Assembly: GCF_029894125.1 (NCBI RefSeq)
Contig: NZ_JARXYZ010000055.1
Location: forward strand, 1 to 32,386
From: Kitasatospora sp. MAA19
GTDB lineage: Bacteria > Actinomycetota > Actinomycetes > Streptomycetales > Streptomycetaceae
Length of the DNA stretch: 32,386 nt
Reading direction: 5' to 3'
Positions 8,857 through 16,140 of this stretch are shown here, one piece after another (position 1 is the first letter of the stretch; each line of letters opens with the position of its first letter). The notes beneath the pieces are model-generated. The model searched no databases and was not told where the DNA came from. It saw only the letters and a program-made list of their open reading frames with translations. Made by a program: the position numbers and the translations under genes.

Positions 8857-9060
8857 TCAGCGGTACAGCACGTCCGCTGCCTCCGGGCCGCTCCGGTGGT
8901 CCCGGATCAGGACCTGCCCCGTCCCGGGAGCCACGGGGCAGTCCGGGTCGTGCAGGTTCAGGTCGGCGAGATCTGCAGGAAAGACGAAGCCGGTACCGAC
9001 GTGCGTCGGGTCGAAGGACAGGCTCACGCGTAGCCCGCTGCCGCGGTCGGACCCGGACGA
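8857..9060 (-). pseudogene. Fragment of a hypothetical gene
   Basis: The minus strand carries a coding-like C-terminus: LRVSLSFDPTHVGTGFVFPA, then DLADLNLHDPDCPVAPGTG, ending SGPEAADVLYR and a stop at 8857. A GTG at 9027 could give a 56-residue product, but no good ribosome binding site is seen. The upstream frame runs into palindrome copy 9 (9136), where coding character is lost. This is most likely the 3' remnant of a larger gene. The family is not recognised. Confidence 0.4.
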
Positions 9061-9135
9061 GTCCGCGGGATGCGTTCCCGGGCAGCCGGTTCGACGGCCT
9101 GGACACCGGTGATGCCGGCAGTCCGACGCCATCGG

Positions 9136-9151
9136 ATTTTCCGCGGAAAAT
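9136..9151. repeat. Palindromic element, copy 9
   Basis: A perfect ATTTTCCGCGGAAAAT core, the last of the nine copies. None was found in the remaining 23 kb. Confidence 0.95.
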
Positions 9152-9421
9152 TCGTCCGGTCGGATCCTGGGAACGATCCCGGCAGGCGGCGGGGGAGAGG
9201 GCCGGAGAAGCATCCCGAGCGAGCACAACGCCGAGCGTGGCGTGGTTCGCCCAGCTGCCTGCACGGCGGGAGGCGCCGCTGGGCCCGCCGTGGACCGGCC
9301 GGTACCGCACGGGGGCGATCTTCGGGGGTGACCCGCGCGGGCTTCCAGCTCCTCCGCAAGCACGTCCTGTTGGCTGTGCAAGCGCTTCCCGAGCTTCCTT
9401 CCTGCAACGATCACGGTCGAC

Positions 9422-9695
9422 ATGAACAGCCGGTTCGAGCAGGACAGAACCTCTGACAGCAACGTTCCCCAGCCGCAGTGGACGGAAGTGGTCGGTCTTC
9501 AGACCGTGGACTGCGATGGCCTGGTTCAGTCTGTGACCACCTACGTCGGCCAGCCCTCCACCGCACTCATCGCGTTCCTCGACGGTGACTCGCTCACCGA
9601 GATCAGCGGGACCGACTATCTCGACTGTCTCATCCAGGCTCGACGGCAGCTGGAACGCGACGGCCGTCTGCTCTGCTGCCAGGGAGCCCGCCTCG
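9422..9695 (+). pseudogene. Hypothetical protein truncated by an IS4 remnant
   Basis: The gene begins with ATG at 9422 (MNSRFEQDRTSDSNVPQPQW). It continues with VVGLQTVDCDGLVQSVTTYV, GTDYLDCLIQARRQLERDG and RLLCCQGARLE. At about 9690 the sequence changes to the antisense of an IS4-type transposase. The frame stays open to 9874, but the extra 60 or so residues are antisense-encoded and Arg/Pro/Thr-rich, so they are not part of the original protein. The missing 3' part was not found on the other side of the IS remnant. The function is unknown and no signal peptide is visible. Confidence 0.65.
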
Positions 9696-10160
9696 AACCA
9701 GGTCGAACAGTGCCTTCAACGGCGCGGTCCCCAGACGCTGACGGGCCTGCCGTAACGCGCTGCCGCTCGGCCTGTTCGGCGGCAGGCCCGCCAGACCCGC
9801 GCACAACCGGTCGAAGACCTGCCGATAACCGAGTTCGGCGAACAACGCTCCAGCCAACAGCAGGTACACAGTGACCCGCGACGGCACCAGCCGGACCCGC
9901 TGCTGGACTGTCCTCGTCTCGGCCAGTACCTCATCGACCATCTCGAACGGCACGATCCGGGTCAACTCGCCGATATGACCCGGTGAGAACACGTCGGCGG
10001 CTACCCCGACCGTCGGCGTTATGGCAGCCTGTTCCAACAGCGGAGCTCCCGTGGTGAGGATGTCTTGGAGTGGCAGACCTCTTCTACGGCAACTCCGCTG
10101 CTTTGCCTACCGGCCTTGGCATTCAGGCCCCACGCCTCACCAAACGGCGTTGCAACTAGA
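9690..10160 (-). mobile_element. IS4-family element, 5' remnant
   Basis: This is the first part of an IS4-family element oriented leftwards. The transposase N-terminal domain is clear on the minus strand from about 10037: GHIGELTRIVPFEMVDEVLA, then VRLVPSRVTVYLLLAGALF and ELGYRQVFDRLCAGLAGL. It breaks off after LKALFDLVRG near 9692, before any DDE catalytic block, so it cannot encode an active enzyme. The outer end, 10112-10160, resembles a second end at 11351-11399. The remnant cuts the gene that starts at 9422. It differs from the element at 886-2138 and is not its missing part. Confidence 0.8.
10112..10160 (-). repeat. IS end, copy 1 (left of GNAT gene)
   Basis: Contains CCCCACGCCT and AACGGCGTTG and ends in CTAGA on the plus strand. 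It matches 11351-11399 in the same orientation with no gaps: about 29 of the last 33 positions are identical and about 40 of 49 overall. It is the outer end of the IS4 remnant. The TAG stop codon of the acetyltransferase (10156-10158) lies inside it. Confidence 0.75.
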
Positions 10161-11094
10161 CGGTCTGGCCGTCGGCGGTCCGACCCTCCGCCAGTGCCTT
10201 GCCGTACACCGCTGAACTGCGACGGACCGTCATGCCAAGCCCCTGGTAGAGGCCGAGCGCGCCGGTCTCCGAATGGGTCCAGAGCGTGCAGGAGCGGTGG
10301 CCCCGGCGGTACGAGGCCCGGAATGCCTCCCGGAGCAGCAGCCGGGCGATGCCCCGGTGCCGGTGGTCCTTGCGGACGGCGACCCGCTCGACGTACCCCT
10401 CCTCACTGCCCGGGGTGTCCAGCGCCAGTACCACCCCGACCAGCTCCCCATCGGCGAAGGCCAGCGGGGAGAGGGCCGGCGCGAAGGTGTCCCGGTCGAC
10501 GCTCAGCGCGGCCCACTCCTGGTACGACTTGCGTCGCTGCTGCCACTCGTCGAAGGCGTCCTCCGTGAGCAGGTACGCGGCCCGCTCGTCCCCGGCCCAG
10601 AACGGGCGGACGGTGATGCCCGGCAGCGGCTCCGGCACCTCGGGCTCGGTGGCCAGCTCGATCTCGAGCTGCCACTCGGTGACGAACGGCTCGTAGCCGT
10701 GCGCCCGGAGCAGCCTGGCCGCCGCCCGGTCGGCGTCCGGCACGGTCTGGCTGAGCCGGTTGTCGCCCGCCTCGCGGGCCCGCCCCTCGGCCCAGCCGAG
10801 CAGCGCGCCGCCCAGCCCCCGCCCCCGGTGCGCCGGGTGCACGTCCATCGTGCTGCGGCGCCCGCGCACCCAGGCCCAGCCGACCACCTCCCCCGCCAGG
10901 TCGAGTACCAGCCGGGTGTCCAGCGCCGGGTCCAGGCCGGGCAGCGCGAGCTCGGCGGCGATCCGGTCCGGGCCGGTCTCGGCCCGGCCGAACAGCTCAT
11001 GCTCGCGGGCCGTGACCAGCCGGTGGATCGAAGGGGCGTCAGCAGGCGTGGCCGGCCGGCTGCGGTATGGGGACGGGAGTGACGGTTCAGACAT
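10156..11094 (-). CDS. Two-domain GNAT N-acetyltransferase
   Basis: A 312-residue protein starting at ATG 11094, with two GNAT domains as in mycothiol synthase-like proteins. The first domain (about residues 11-140) has the acetyl-CoA binding motif HRGRGLGGALLGWA at 89-102. The second (about 158-305) has HRHRGIARLLLREAF at 244-258, followed by the typical NPxAxxLY-like block SETGALGLYQGLGM. Acetyl-CoA-dependent transfer to an amine is therefore expected. The substrate cannot be predicted and this is not claimed to be MshD. The protein is probably cytoplasmic. The gene lies between two diverged IS ends pointing the same way, and its last codons and stop fall in the left one. The C-terminus may therefore have been altered by insertion. 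Confidence 0.85.
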   Translation of the reverse strand: MSEPSLPSPYRSRPATPADAPSIHRLVTAREHELFGRAETGPDRIAAELALPGLDPALDTRLVLDLAGEVVGWAWVRGRRSTMDVHPAHRGRGLGGALLGWAEGRAREAGDNRLSQTVPDADRAAARLLRAHGYEPFVTEWQLEIELATEPEVPEPLPGITVRPFWAGDERAAYLLTEDAFDEWQQRRKSYQEWAALSVDRDTFAPALSPLAFADGELVGVVLALDTPGSEEGYVERVAVRKDHRHRGIARLLLREAFRASYRRGHRSCTLWTHSETGALGLYQGLGMTVRRSSAVYGKALAEGRTADGQTV

Positions 11095-11350
11095 GGAGCT
11101 GACTCTGAGTCACCCGGGTCGGTCCTGTCGACCGGTTTGGCGTTCGGACCCCGTCGGGCCGCTGCTCGGACGCACCGCCGGGGCCGAAGGCCAGGGCGGC
11201 GAAGTGCTCCACGATCCGGCGGCGCCTCGGCCGAGTCGCCGGTGGACCGGAAGGTCGGCCGGACCCGTCGAAATCCGGGGTGAGCGGGCCCGGGGTGGTC
11301 TCCTGGATCGGGCGAAGGACGGGCGAGACCGCTCCGCCGTCTCGTTCTCC

Positions 11351-11399
11351 GGCCTTGACGAGCAGACCCCACGCCTAACTGAACGGCGTTGGAACTAGA
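11351..11399 (-). repeat. IS end, copy 2 (right of GNAT gene)
   Basis: Second, diverged copy of the 49-bp sequence at 10112-10160, same orientation. Leftwards of it some weak similarity to the inner sequence of the first IS end continues (AAGGCCGG on the minus strand), but no transposase reading frame follows. It is a solo IS end or the trace of an older insertion. The interval 11100-11350 holds no other recognisable gene. Confidence 0.65.
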
Positions 11400-11750
11400 A
11401 GACGTCGTCGCAGCCGAGGGTGAAAGGTGCCTGCACGGCGCGTTCCGCTCCGAACCAGCGGGGACAGTTCAGCCCCCTGTTCGAATACCCCAGTCGCAGC
11501 GGTGCTGTCCGAAGCGGTGAACATCTGCTGCCCAAACCCGGGTTCTGGCTCCACTTCCGTGTCGGTGACGCGGGGTCATCCGGTCGGAGGAAGCGAGCAC
11601 TTGACGAGAGGCGCCGCCGGTTCGCCCCCGAGTCGAACCCCGTGCTGGTTGGCGACACGTCTGCACCATCCGGTTCGGCAGCACCTTCACCAGCAACGGC
11701 AAGGGGCGGGTCTTCCCAGCGGTGGCGGTGATCATTAAGGTGTAGAAGCT
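11400..11750. other. Stretch without a recognisable gene
   Basis: Several short frames are open on both strands but none has consistent coding character or a recognisable motif. It contains the upstream region of the gene starting at 11751. An AT-richer patch (ATCATTAAGG at 11731-11740) supplies a possible weak ribosome binding site. Confidence 0.4.
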
Positions 11751-12539
11751 GTGAGCATGCGTGAATCCGGTGACGACCTGTGGGAAGAGTTCGTCAAGGA
11801 GTTTGAGAAGAACAACGCGGTACGGGAACCGAGTGCCGCCGAACGGGCGCGCCAGCCCGTGCGACGAAACTCGCGACGTCGGCTGCTGCTTCCGGCGGCC
11901 GCTGCGCTGCTGGTAGCAGCAGGCGCGGCGGCGTACGTGATCCGGCCGTCGGGCCCGGCACCGGCCGCCGCGCCTGCACCTGCTGCGCCGACATCGTCCG
12001 CTCCCTCGCCGCACGCAGCGACGCCGCCGATCGGCGCCTCGTCGGCGGCATCCGACGCTCCGGCCTCGGCGATCCCACTGTCCGTCTTTCCGGCGCTGGT
12101 GCAGGGGTACACGCTGGTGGCGGACGTGGCGAACCCGAACTGCACCGGCCCGGACACCGTGGCGCCGACCCTCGCCGGGTTGATCACACAGGGCCGCGGC
12201 TGTCTCGGCGTCGACCTGGCGCTGTACAAGGATGCCGAGGGCAACCAGTACAACTTGGCGCTGTTCACGATGAAGGACCAGGGCGACATCGCGCACCTGA
12301 TGACCCTTCTGGGCTCCCACCCCGATGCCTACGAGGTCGCCGTCCAGATCCCGCCCAAGGACTCGGGCCTGCGCCAGTTGCCGGCCGACAGCGGCCTCGT
12401 GCAGGGCTTCGTGGCCTACGGGCACGGCATGCTCGTCGGTATGGCCCAGTGGTCCGATGGTCGGACCGCAGACCTCGACAAGCTGGCGAAGCAGCTCTCT
12501 CCGCTGACCGAGGCCGTCATCAACACCGTTCCTGCCTGA
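11751..12539 (+). CDS. Membrane-anchored hypothetical protein
   Basis: A 262-residue protein starting at GTG 11751 or ATG 11757 (MRESGDDLWEEFVKEFEK). The first 44 residues are charged and end in RRNSRRR. One membrane segment follows (LLLPAAAALLVAAGAAAYV, residues about 45-63), and by the positive-inside rule the N-terminus is cytoplasmic. Residues about 65-110 form an Ala/Pro/Ser linker typical of wall-spanning regions. The extracellular domain (about 110-262) includes GYTLVADVANPNCTGPDTV and a second Cys (GRGCLGVDL) that could form a disulphide with the first. It ends LSPLTEAVINTVPA. The layout resembles anti-sigma-like or lipoprotein-like membrane proteins, but no zinc-finger motif is present and no family was recognised. 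No strong terminator follows. Confidence 0.75.
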   Translation: MSMRESGDDLWEEFVKEFEKNNAVREPSAAERARQPVRRNSRRRLLLPAAAALLVAAGAAAYVIRPSGPAPAAAPAPAAPTSSAPSPHAATPPIGASSAASDAPASAIPLSVFPALVQGYTLVADVANPNCTGPDTVAPTLAGLITQGRGCLGVDLALYKDAEGNQYNLALFTMKDQGDIAHLMTLLGSHPDAYEVAVQIPPKDSGLRQLPADSGLVQGFVAYGHGMLVGMAQWSDGRTADLDKLAKQLSPLTEAVINTVPA

Positions 12540-12658
12540 CGGAGCGGCCTGCCCGACTCCTCCTCGAAGGGCGCGGCGCCCACTGGACGTCGTACGGCTC
12601 CGAATCAACCTCCACGACGGTTTCGACAGGTTGAACCGGTTTACGTCGGGCCTGCTCG

Positions 12659-12689
12659 GGTTCAGCACCTTCGGGGAGGGTCCTGAACC
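12659..12689 (+). promoter_or_regulatory. Stem-loop ending at the start codon
   Basis: GGTTCAG (12659-12665) pairs with CTGAACC (12683-12689), and inside it ACCTTC pairs with GAGGGT (one G-U) around a GGG loop. A single C-C mismatch separates the two helices. The structure ends exactly one base before the ATG at 12690 and includes the purine-rich GGGGAGGG that would act as ribosome binding site. This would be expected to hinder initiation unless it is opened. Confidence 0.5.
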
Positions 12690-13079
12690 ATGGGGAACAC
12701 GAGCGAGCTGGACGGCCTGCGGGTGCGGGTGGCGGCGCTGAAGGCTGAGGTCGACCGGCTCCGCAAGGAGTCCACGGCGGCGCGCACGCTGGCGGCGACG
12801 GCCGACCGGGACGGCACGGAGGTCCGGTCGTCGCCGCGCGGCCGTACCCAGGTGCCGCATACGATCCGCGAGGAGCGGGTCGCGCAGCGCCCGGCCATGA
12901 CCCAGCGTACCGAGGCGGTCGGTGTCCTGATCTCCGGCCCAGCCGAGCAGACCAGGGTCCTGTCGGCCCGCACCCCACCGTACGTAGCGGGCCTCAGGCC
13001 TTCGGAAGCGTTATCCCCAGCTCGAGCATCGCCGGCGAAGCCGGGCCGCCCTCGGAGCGCTCGGTCTTGTAGCCCTTGA
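12690..13079 (+). CDS. Small coiled-coil hypothetical protein, 3' end doubtful
   Basis: The protein starts MGNTSELDGLRVRVAALKAE and continues VDRLRKESTAARTLAATADR, with heptad-like spacing of Leu and Val that suggests a coiled coil over about residues 6-45. Then come TIREERVAQRPAMTQRTEAV and GVLISGPAEQTRVLSA. From about residue 100 the sequence becomes Pro/Arg/Ser-rich because the frame runs antisense into the last 86 bases of the minus-strand gene 12994-13398. The native C-terminus was therefore probably lost around 12965-12990 and this is a truncated gene. The function is unknown; the family may act in protein-protein contacts. A stem-loop overlaps its ribosome binding site. Confidence 0.5.
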   Translation: MGNTSELDGLRVRVAALKAEVDRLRKESTAARTLAATADRDGTEVRSSPRGRTQVPHTIREERVAQRPAMTQRTEAVGVLISGPAEQTRVLSARTPPYVAGLRPSEALSPARASPAKPGRPRSARSCSP

Positions 13080-13398
13080 CGCCCGGGGCGACGGTGCGCG
13101 GGTCAACGGCCTCCGAGGGGGCGCCGGTGGAGTACAGGCCGTCCGGGTCCTGGTCGCGGTCGTGGGGCAGCAGCCAGAAGACGCGGCGGCGGAAGGTGCC
13201 GGAGGCTCGGGAGGACCTGGCATCCGGGCCGAGGATCGCGTAGCCGACCATGCGGCCGTCGCGGTGGTAGGCGGGGCGGCCGCGGCGGGTGGTGAGCCGG
13301 TCCAGCGACTGACGGACGTAGTCGAGGTCGGAGGTGTCCTCCAGCCAGACGAGGTCGGTTTCGTGGGCGAGCTCGGCCGGATCGATCAGCGCGCTCAC
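12994..13398 (-). CDS. Hypothetical protein coupled to the helicase-primase
   Basis: A 134-residue protein with start GTG at 13398 (VSALIDPAELAHETDLVWLE). The GTG overlaps the TGA of the upstream helicase-primase gene as GTGA, so translation is probably coupled. Visible blocks are SDLDYVRQSLDRLTTRRGRP, MVGYAILGPDARSS, FRRRVFWLLPHDRDQDPDG and ASPAMLELGITLPKA. It has no signal peptide, membrane segment or recognisable enzyme motif. Being last in a prim-pol, helicase operon suggests an accessory role in replication of the element, but this is inference from position only. The frame is open upstream to 13563, but that part is a shadow of the helicase gene. Confidence 0.75.
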   Translation of the reverse strand: MSALIDPAELAHETDLVWLEDTSDLDYVRQSLDRLTTRRGRPAYHRDGRMVGYAILGPDARSSRASGTFRRRVFWLLPHDRDQDPDGLYSTGAPSEAVDPRTVAPGVKGYKTERSEGGPASPAMLELGITLPKA

Positions 13399-15020
13399 GC
13401 GTTCTGCTCCTCTGTGTCGTCGGTGATCAGGCCGATGCCCGGGTAGTACTTGCGGCTGTTGGACAGGACCATCTCCTTGGGAGAGGTCATACCCAGTGTC
13501 TCGCGGACTCGTGCGGCGAACGCGCGGCCGGATACGGGATTGGCCCCCTCGAAGCCGCACCAACGGGTGTAGGCACCGAAGAGCTGGGACTGTTCGGCAC
13601 GCATGCCCTCCCCGGTGAGGCAGGCCTCCTTGAGGAAGCGGCCGACGTGGTCCTCGGTCTCCGCGTAGGCGGTGGTGGCGACCTGGACGGCCTGGGGTCC
13701 GGCCAGATCCTTCTCACCGGCGAAGTAGCGGCGGGCGCCGTCGATGAGCCAGGCGAGGATACCGGGGCCCTCCTCGGCGACGAGGACGTGGGCCAGGTTG
13801 TCGATCTTGCGTTCCTCGGGGACGACTCGTTCGAAGGGGATGAGGCGCATGCGGCGCCAGAAGGCGAAGCCGCCGGTGCCGACCTCGGGGCGGTGGTTGC
13901 CGAGGAGCCAGAGCTTGTGGGTGGGCTCGAAGGAGAAGAAGTCCTGGCGCATCCGGCGGGCCTTGATCTTGTCACCGCCGGTGAGGAGCTTGACCCGGGC
14001 CTCGTCGAAGCGGTCGCCGGGCTTGAGCTCGGAGCAGACGATGATGCGCCGGCCGTGGAGTTCGGCGAGGTCGGTGGGGTGGCCGTCGAAGGTCTTGGCC
14101 ATCAGGAAGCCGGGCGGGGCCGCGTCGGCGTAGTCGCCGAGCAGCTGGATCATGACGTCCAGGAGGACGGACTTGCCGTTCTTGCCCTGGCCGTAGAGGA
14201 AGGGCATGACCTGGGCGCCGACGTCGCCGCTGATCGAGTAGCCGAGCAGCAGGTGGAGGAAGTCGCGGGTCTGGCGGCCTTCCTTGTCGTCGCCGAAGGT
14301 GTCGGTGAGGAAGCGGTCCCAGCGGGGGGTGGGCATCCGGGCGGGGGCGAGGGTGGTGGAGCGCGAGTGATGGTGGACCTTGGGGTCGGGCGGGACGATG
14401 GCGCCGGTACGCAGGTCGACGACGCCGCCGGGGGTGCACAGGGCGTAGGCGTCGGCGTCCAGGAGGGAGGCGTTGAGGACCATGCCGGGGGCGGACTTGG
14501 CCTGGGCGAGCATGGCGTTCATGCCCGAGGTGGACAGGGCCCGGCGGCGGTGGCGGCGCAGGTCGGCGTTGGTGTAGACGCCGCGGGGGTCGTGGGTGGC
14601 GACGCTCTCGGCCATCTCGCCGGCGGCCCACAGGACGGTGTCGTCCTCGTCCAGCTGCCAGCGGTGGGTGGCCCAGCGGTACCAGCCGATGCCGGGGACG
14701 TGGCGGTAGTCGCGTCCGTAGAGGTGGACGAAGAGCTTGGCGTTGCCGCGGTCGGACAGGGAGTCGGGCAGGAGGCCGTGCGGGCTCGCCTGGGGACCCG
14801 CCGGGGCCTGGTCCGGCCGGTCGGCGACCGGGGCCGACTGGAGGGGCTGGACGGGTCCCTGTGGCTCTGCGGCGGGGGCGGGGGCGTCGAGGAGGCTCTC
14901 CTGGACTGCGGTGCCGTGCCAGGGGGCCTGTGAGGGCCCCGGGACCGGCGGGTACTCCAGGATCTGCTGGGCAGCGGCCACGGGATCGAAGACCGTCCTC
15001 TTGCGGGTGCTGTCGCTCAT
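13395..15020 (-). CDS. D5/P4-type primase-helicase (SF3 helicase)
   Basis: A 541-residue protein starting at ATG 15020, overlapping the prim-pol stop as ATGA. Residues 1-90 are a Pro/Ala-rich leader. About 91-230 form the D5_N-like domain (GNAKLFVHLYGRDYRHVPG, then GGVVDLRTGAIVPPD). The SF3 helicase core follows. Walker A is YGQGKNGKSVLLD around 276-288 (Lys283, Ser284), the Walker B-like strand is RRIIVCSELKPGD around 325-337, and the B'/sensor region includes LLTGGDKIKARRM and LWLLGNHRPEV (Asn375). The arginine block RRMRLIPFERVV comes next, then the C-terminal domain ending DDTEEQNA. This is the phage/plasmid P4 C-terminal family: an ATP-driven replicative helicase. With the prim-pol upstream, it would open the origin and extend primers for element replication. 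Confidence 0.9.
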   Translation of the reverse strand: MSDSTRKRTVFDPVAAAQQILEYPPVPGPSQAPWHGTAVQESLLDAPAPAAEPQGPVQPLQSAPVADRPDQAPAGPQASPHGLLPDSLSDRGNAKLFVHLYGRDYRHVPGIGWYRWATHRWQLDEDDTVLWAAGEMAESVATHDPRGVYTNADLRRHRRRALSTSGMNAMLAQAKSAPGMVLNASLLDADAYALCTPGGVVDLRTGAIVPPDPKVHHHSRSTTLAPARMPTPRWDRFLTDTFGDDKEGRQTRDFLHLLLGYSISGDVGAQVMPFLYGQGKNGKSVLLDVMIQLLGDYADAAPPGFLMAKTFDGHPTDLAELHGRRIIVCSELKPGDRFDEARVKLLTGGDKIKARRMRQDFFSFEPTHKLWLLGNHRPEVGTGGFAFWRRMRLIPFERVVPEERKIDNLAHVLVAEEGPGILAWLIDGARRYFAGEKDLAGPQAVQVATTAYAETEDHVGRFLKEACLTGEGMRAEQSQLFGAYTRWCGFEGANPVSGRAFAARVRETLGMTSPKEMVLSNSRKYYPGIGLITDDTEEQNA

Positions 15021-16120
15021 CCTCGCGCCTTCCCGATGTGCAGGGGCTGCCGGGCGCCGGCGGCGAGGGCTGAGCGGATGACGGCGGAGCTCTGCCTGTC
15101 CTGGGAGGGGCGGGCGGCGCGGGCGGCGTCGGCGAGCAGTCGCTCGGCGGCGGCATGCGTGAGGTGTCCGGCGGAGACGAGGCCGCCCGCGGTGTAGGCG
15201 GCGCGGTTGAGTTTGCCGGTGAAGCCGGCTCCCTCAGGGGTGGTGGCGCAGTCGGTGACGTCCTGGAGGACGGTGTCGAGGACCCGTTCGGCGCCGCGCT
15301 TGCCGCCGCCCGCGGCGACCACGGCCTGGCGGGCACGGTCGGGGACGGCGGGCTGGGGCGTGGGCTGCGGGCTGGGGCGGTCCTTGAGGTGCCCGGTACG
15401 GATGAGTTCCTCGGCCAGCCACTGGGGGAGTGGGGCGGGGGTGGTGACGCCGGGCAGGGGGGTGTAGGTGCCGCTGGTGGTGACGGTGCTAGGGGCGACG
15501 ATGTAGCCGCCGTGGGCGCGGACGTCGACCTGCCAGGCGAGGGCCCGGCCGGTGGAGGAGCCGGTGGAGCAGGTGAAGCGGTGGTGGGCGTCGTCGCGGT
15601 ACCAGATGTGCAGGCCGCCGGAGGGGGTGCGCACGCGCAGGGTTCCGGTGTCCTGGGAGGGGTCGGGGGCCTTGCGCAGGGCCGCGAGCAGGGCGAGCGT
15701 GTGATAGCCGTTCTCGAGGCCGTCGAGGTCGACGCGGTCGTGGATCGGGATGCCCGGCAGGATCCGGTCCCGGGCGGGGACGTCGGCGGGGTGGCTGTCA
15801 ACGTCGATCACGACCAGGCCGGCGGGGCCGCAGGCGACCCCGGTGCCGAAGCCCGGGTTGACCCGCCACCAGGCCCCGATGATGTCCTGGTCAGTGGTGG
15901 CGGCATGGAAGCCATGGCACCAGCGACCGACCCGGGGGCAGGGGCACTCGGCGGGGGGGTGGGGGGAGTCCTGGCAGGGGTGGCAGTTCGCCGGCGGGGT
16001 CTTGCGTCCCGGGGCCAGCGGATGGACGGGCCAGCCCTGGGCGGCACACCAGCGCGCGACGGCCAGTGCGTCCGGCTGACGCTCCGTTCGGTCGCTCCCC
16101 ACGGCCTTCGGCGCCGTCAC
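15017..16120 (-). CDS. Bifunctional DNA primase/polymerase (prim-pol)
   Basis: A 367-residue protein if started at GTG 16120 (VTAPKAVGSDRTERQ). That start is preferred because AAGGGGAAGGGA precedes it with 5-6 bases spacing. The frame is open to 16216, but that part is built of the repeats of the adjacent array. The prim-pol domain covers about residues 17-215. GLVVIDVDSH carries the catalytic Asp pair (106 and 108), RTPSGGLHIWY (164-174) is the nucleotide-binding SGGxH motif, and VDVRAHGGYIVAPS completes the fold. A Cys-rich insert at 46-68 (CHPCQDSPHPPAECPCP) could bind a metal. The C-terminal 150 residues are a helical region with AAYTAGGLVSAGHLTHAAAE. Expected role: primer synthesis and initiation for an extrachromosomal or excised element. 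It leads a three-gene operon. Confidence 0.9.
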   Translation of the reverse strand: MTAPKAVGSDRTERQPDALAVARWCAAQGWPVHPLAPGRKTPPANCHPCQDSPHPPAECPCPRVGRWCHGFHAATTDQDIIGAWWRVNPGFGTGVACGPAGLVVIDVDSHPADVPARDRILPGIPIHDRVDLDGLENGYHTLALLAALRKAPDPSQDTGTLRVRTPSGGLHIWYRDDAHHRFTCSTGSSTGRALAWQVDVRAHGGYIVAPSTVTTSGTYTPLPGVTTPAPLPQWLAEELIRTGHLKDRPSPQPTPQPAVPDRARQAVVAAGGGKRGAERVLDTVLQDVTDCATTPEGAGFTGKLNRAAYTAGGLVSAGHLTHAAAERLLADAARAARPSQDRQSSAVIRSALAAGARQPLHIGKARG

Positions 16121-16140
16121 GCTGGTCCCTTCCCCTTGGT

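Noticed and set aside
3264..9151. The palindromes as factor-independent terminators
   Set aside because: The arms meet without a loop, there is no T-run, and several copies do not follow a gene end. The true hairpins after genes elsewhere in the window are GC-rich with loops.
13008..13017. TTATCCCCA resembling a DnaA box
   Set aside because: It is a single occurrence inside the coding end of the 134-residue gene and explained by its codons.
13647..14933. A 428-residue Gly/Val/Asp-rich plus-strand frame
   Set aside because: Antisense shadow of the SF3 helicase-primase, whose Walker motifs are clear on the minus strand.
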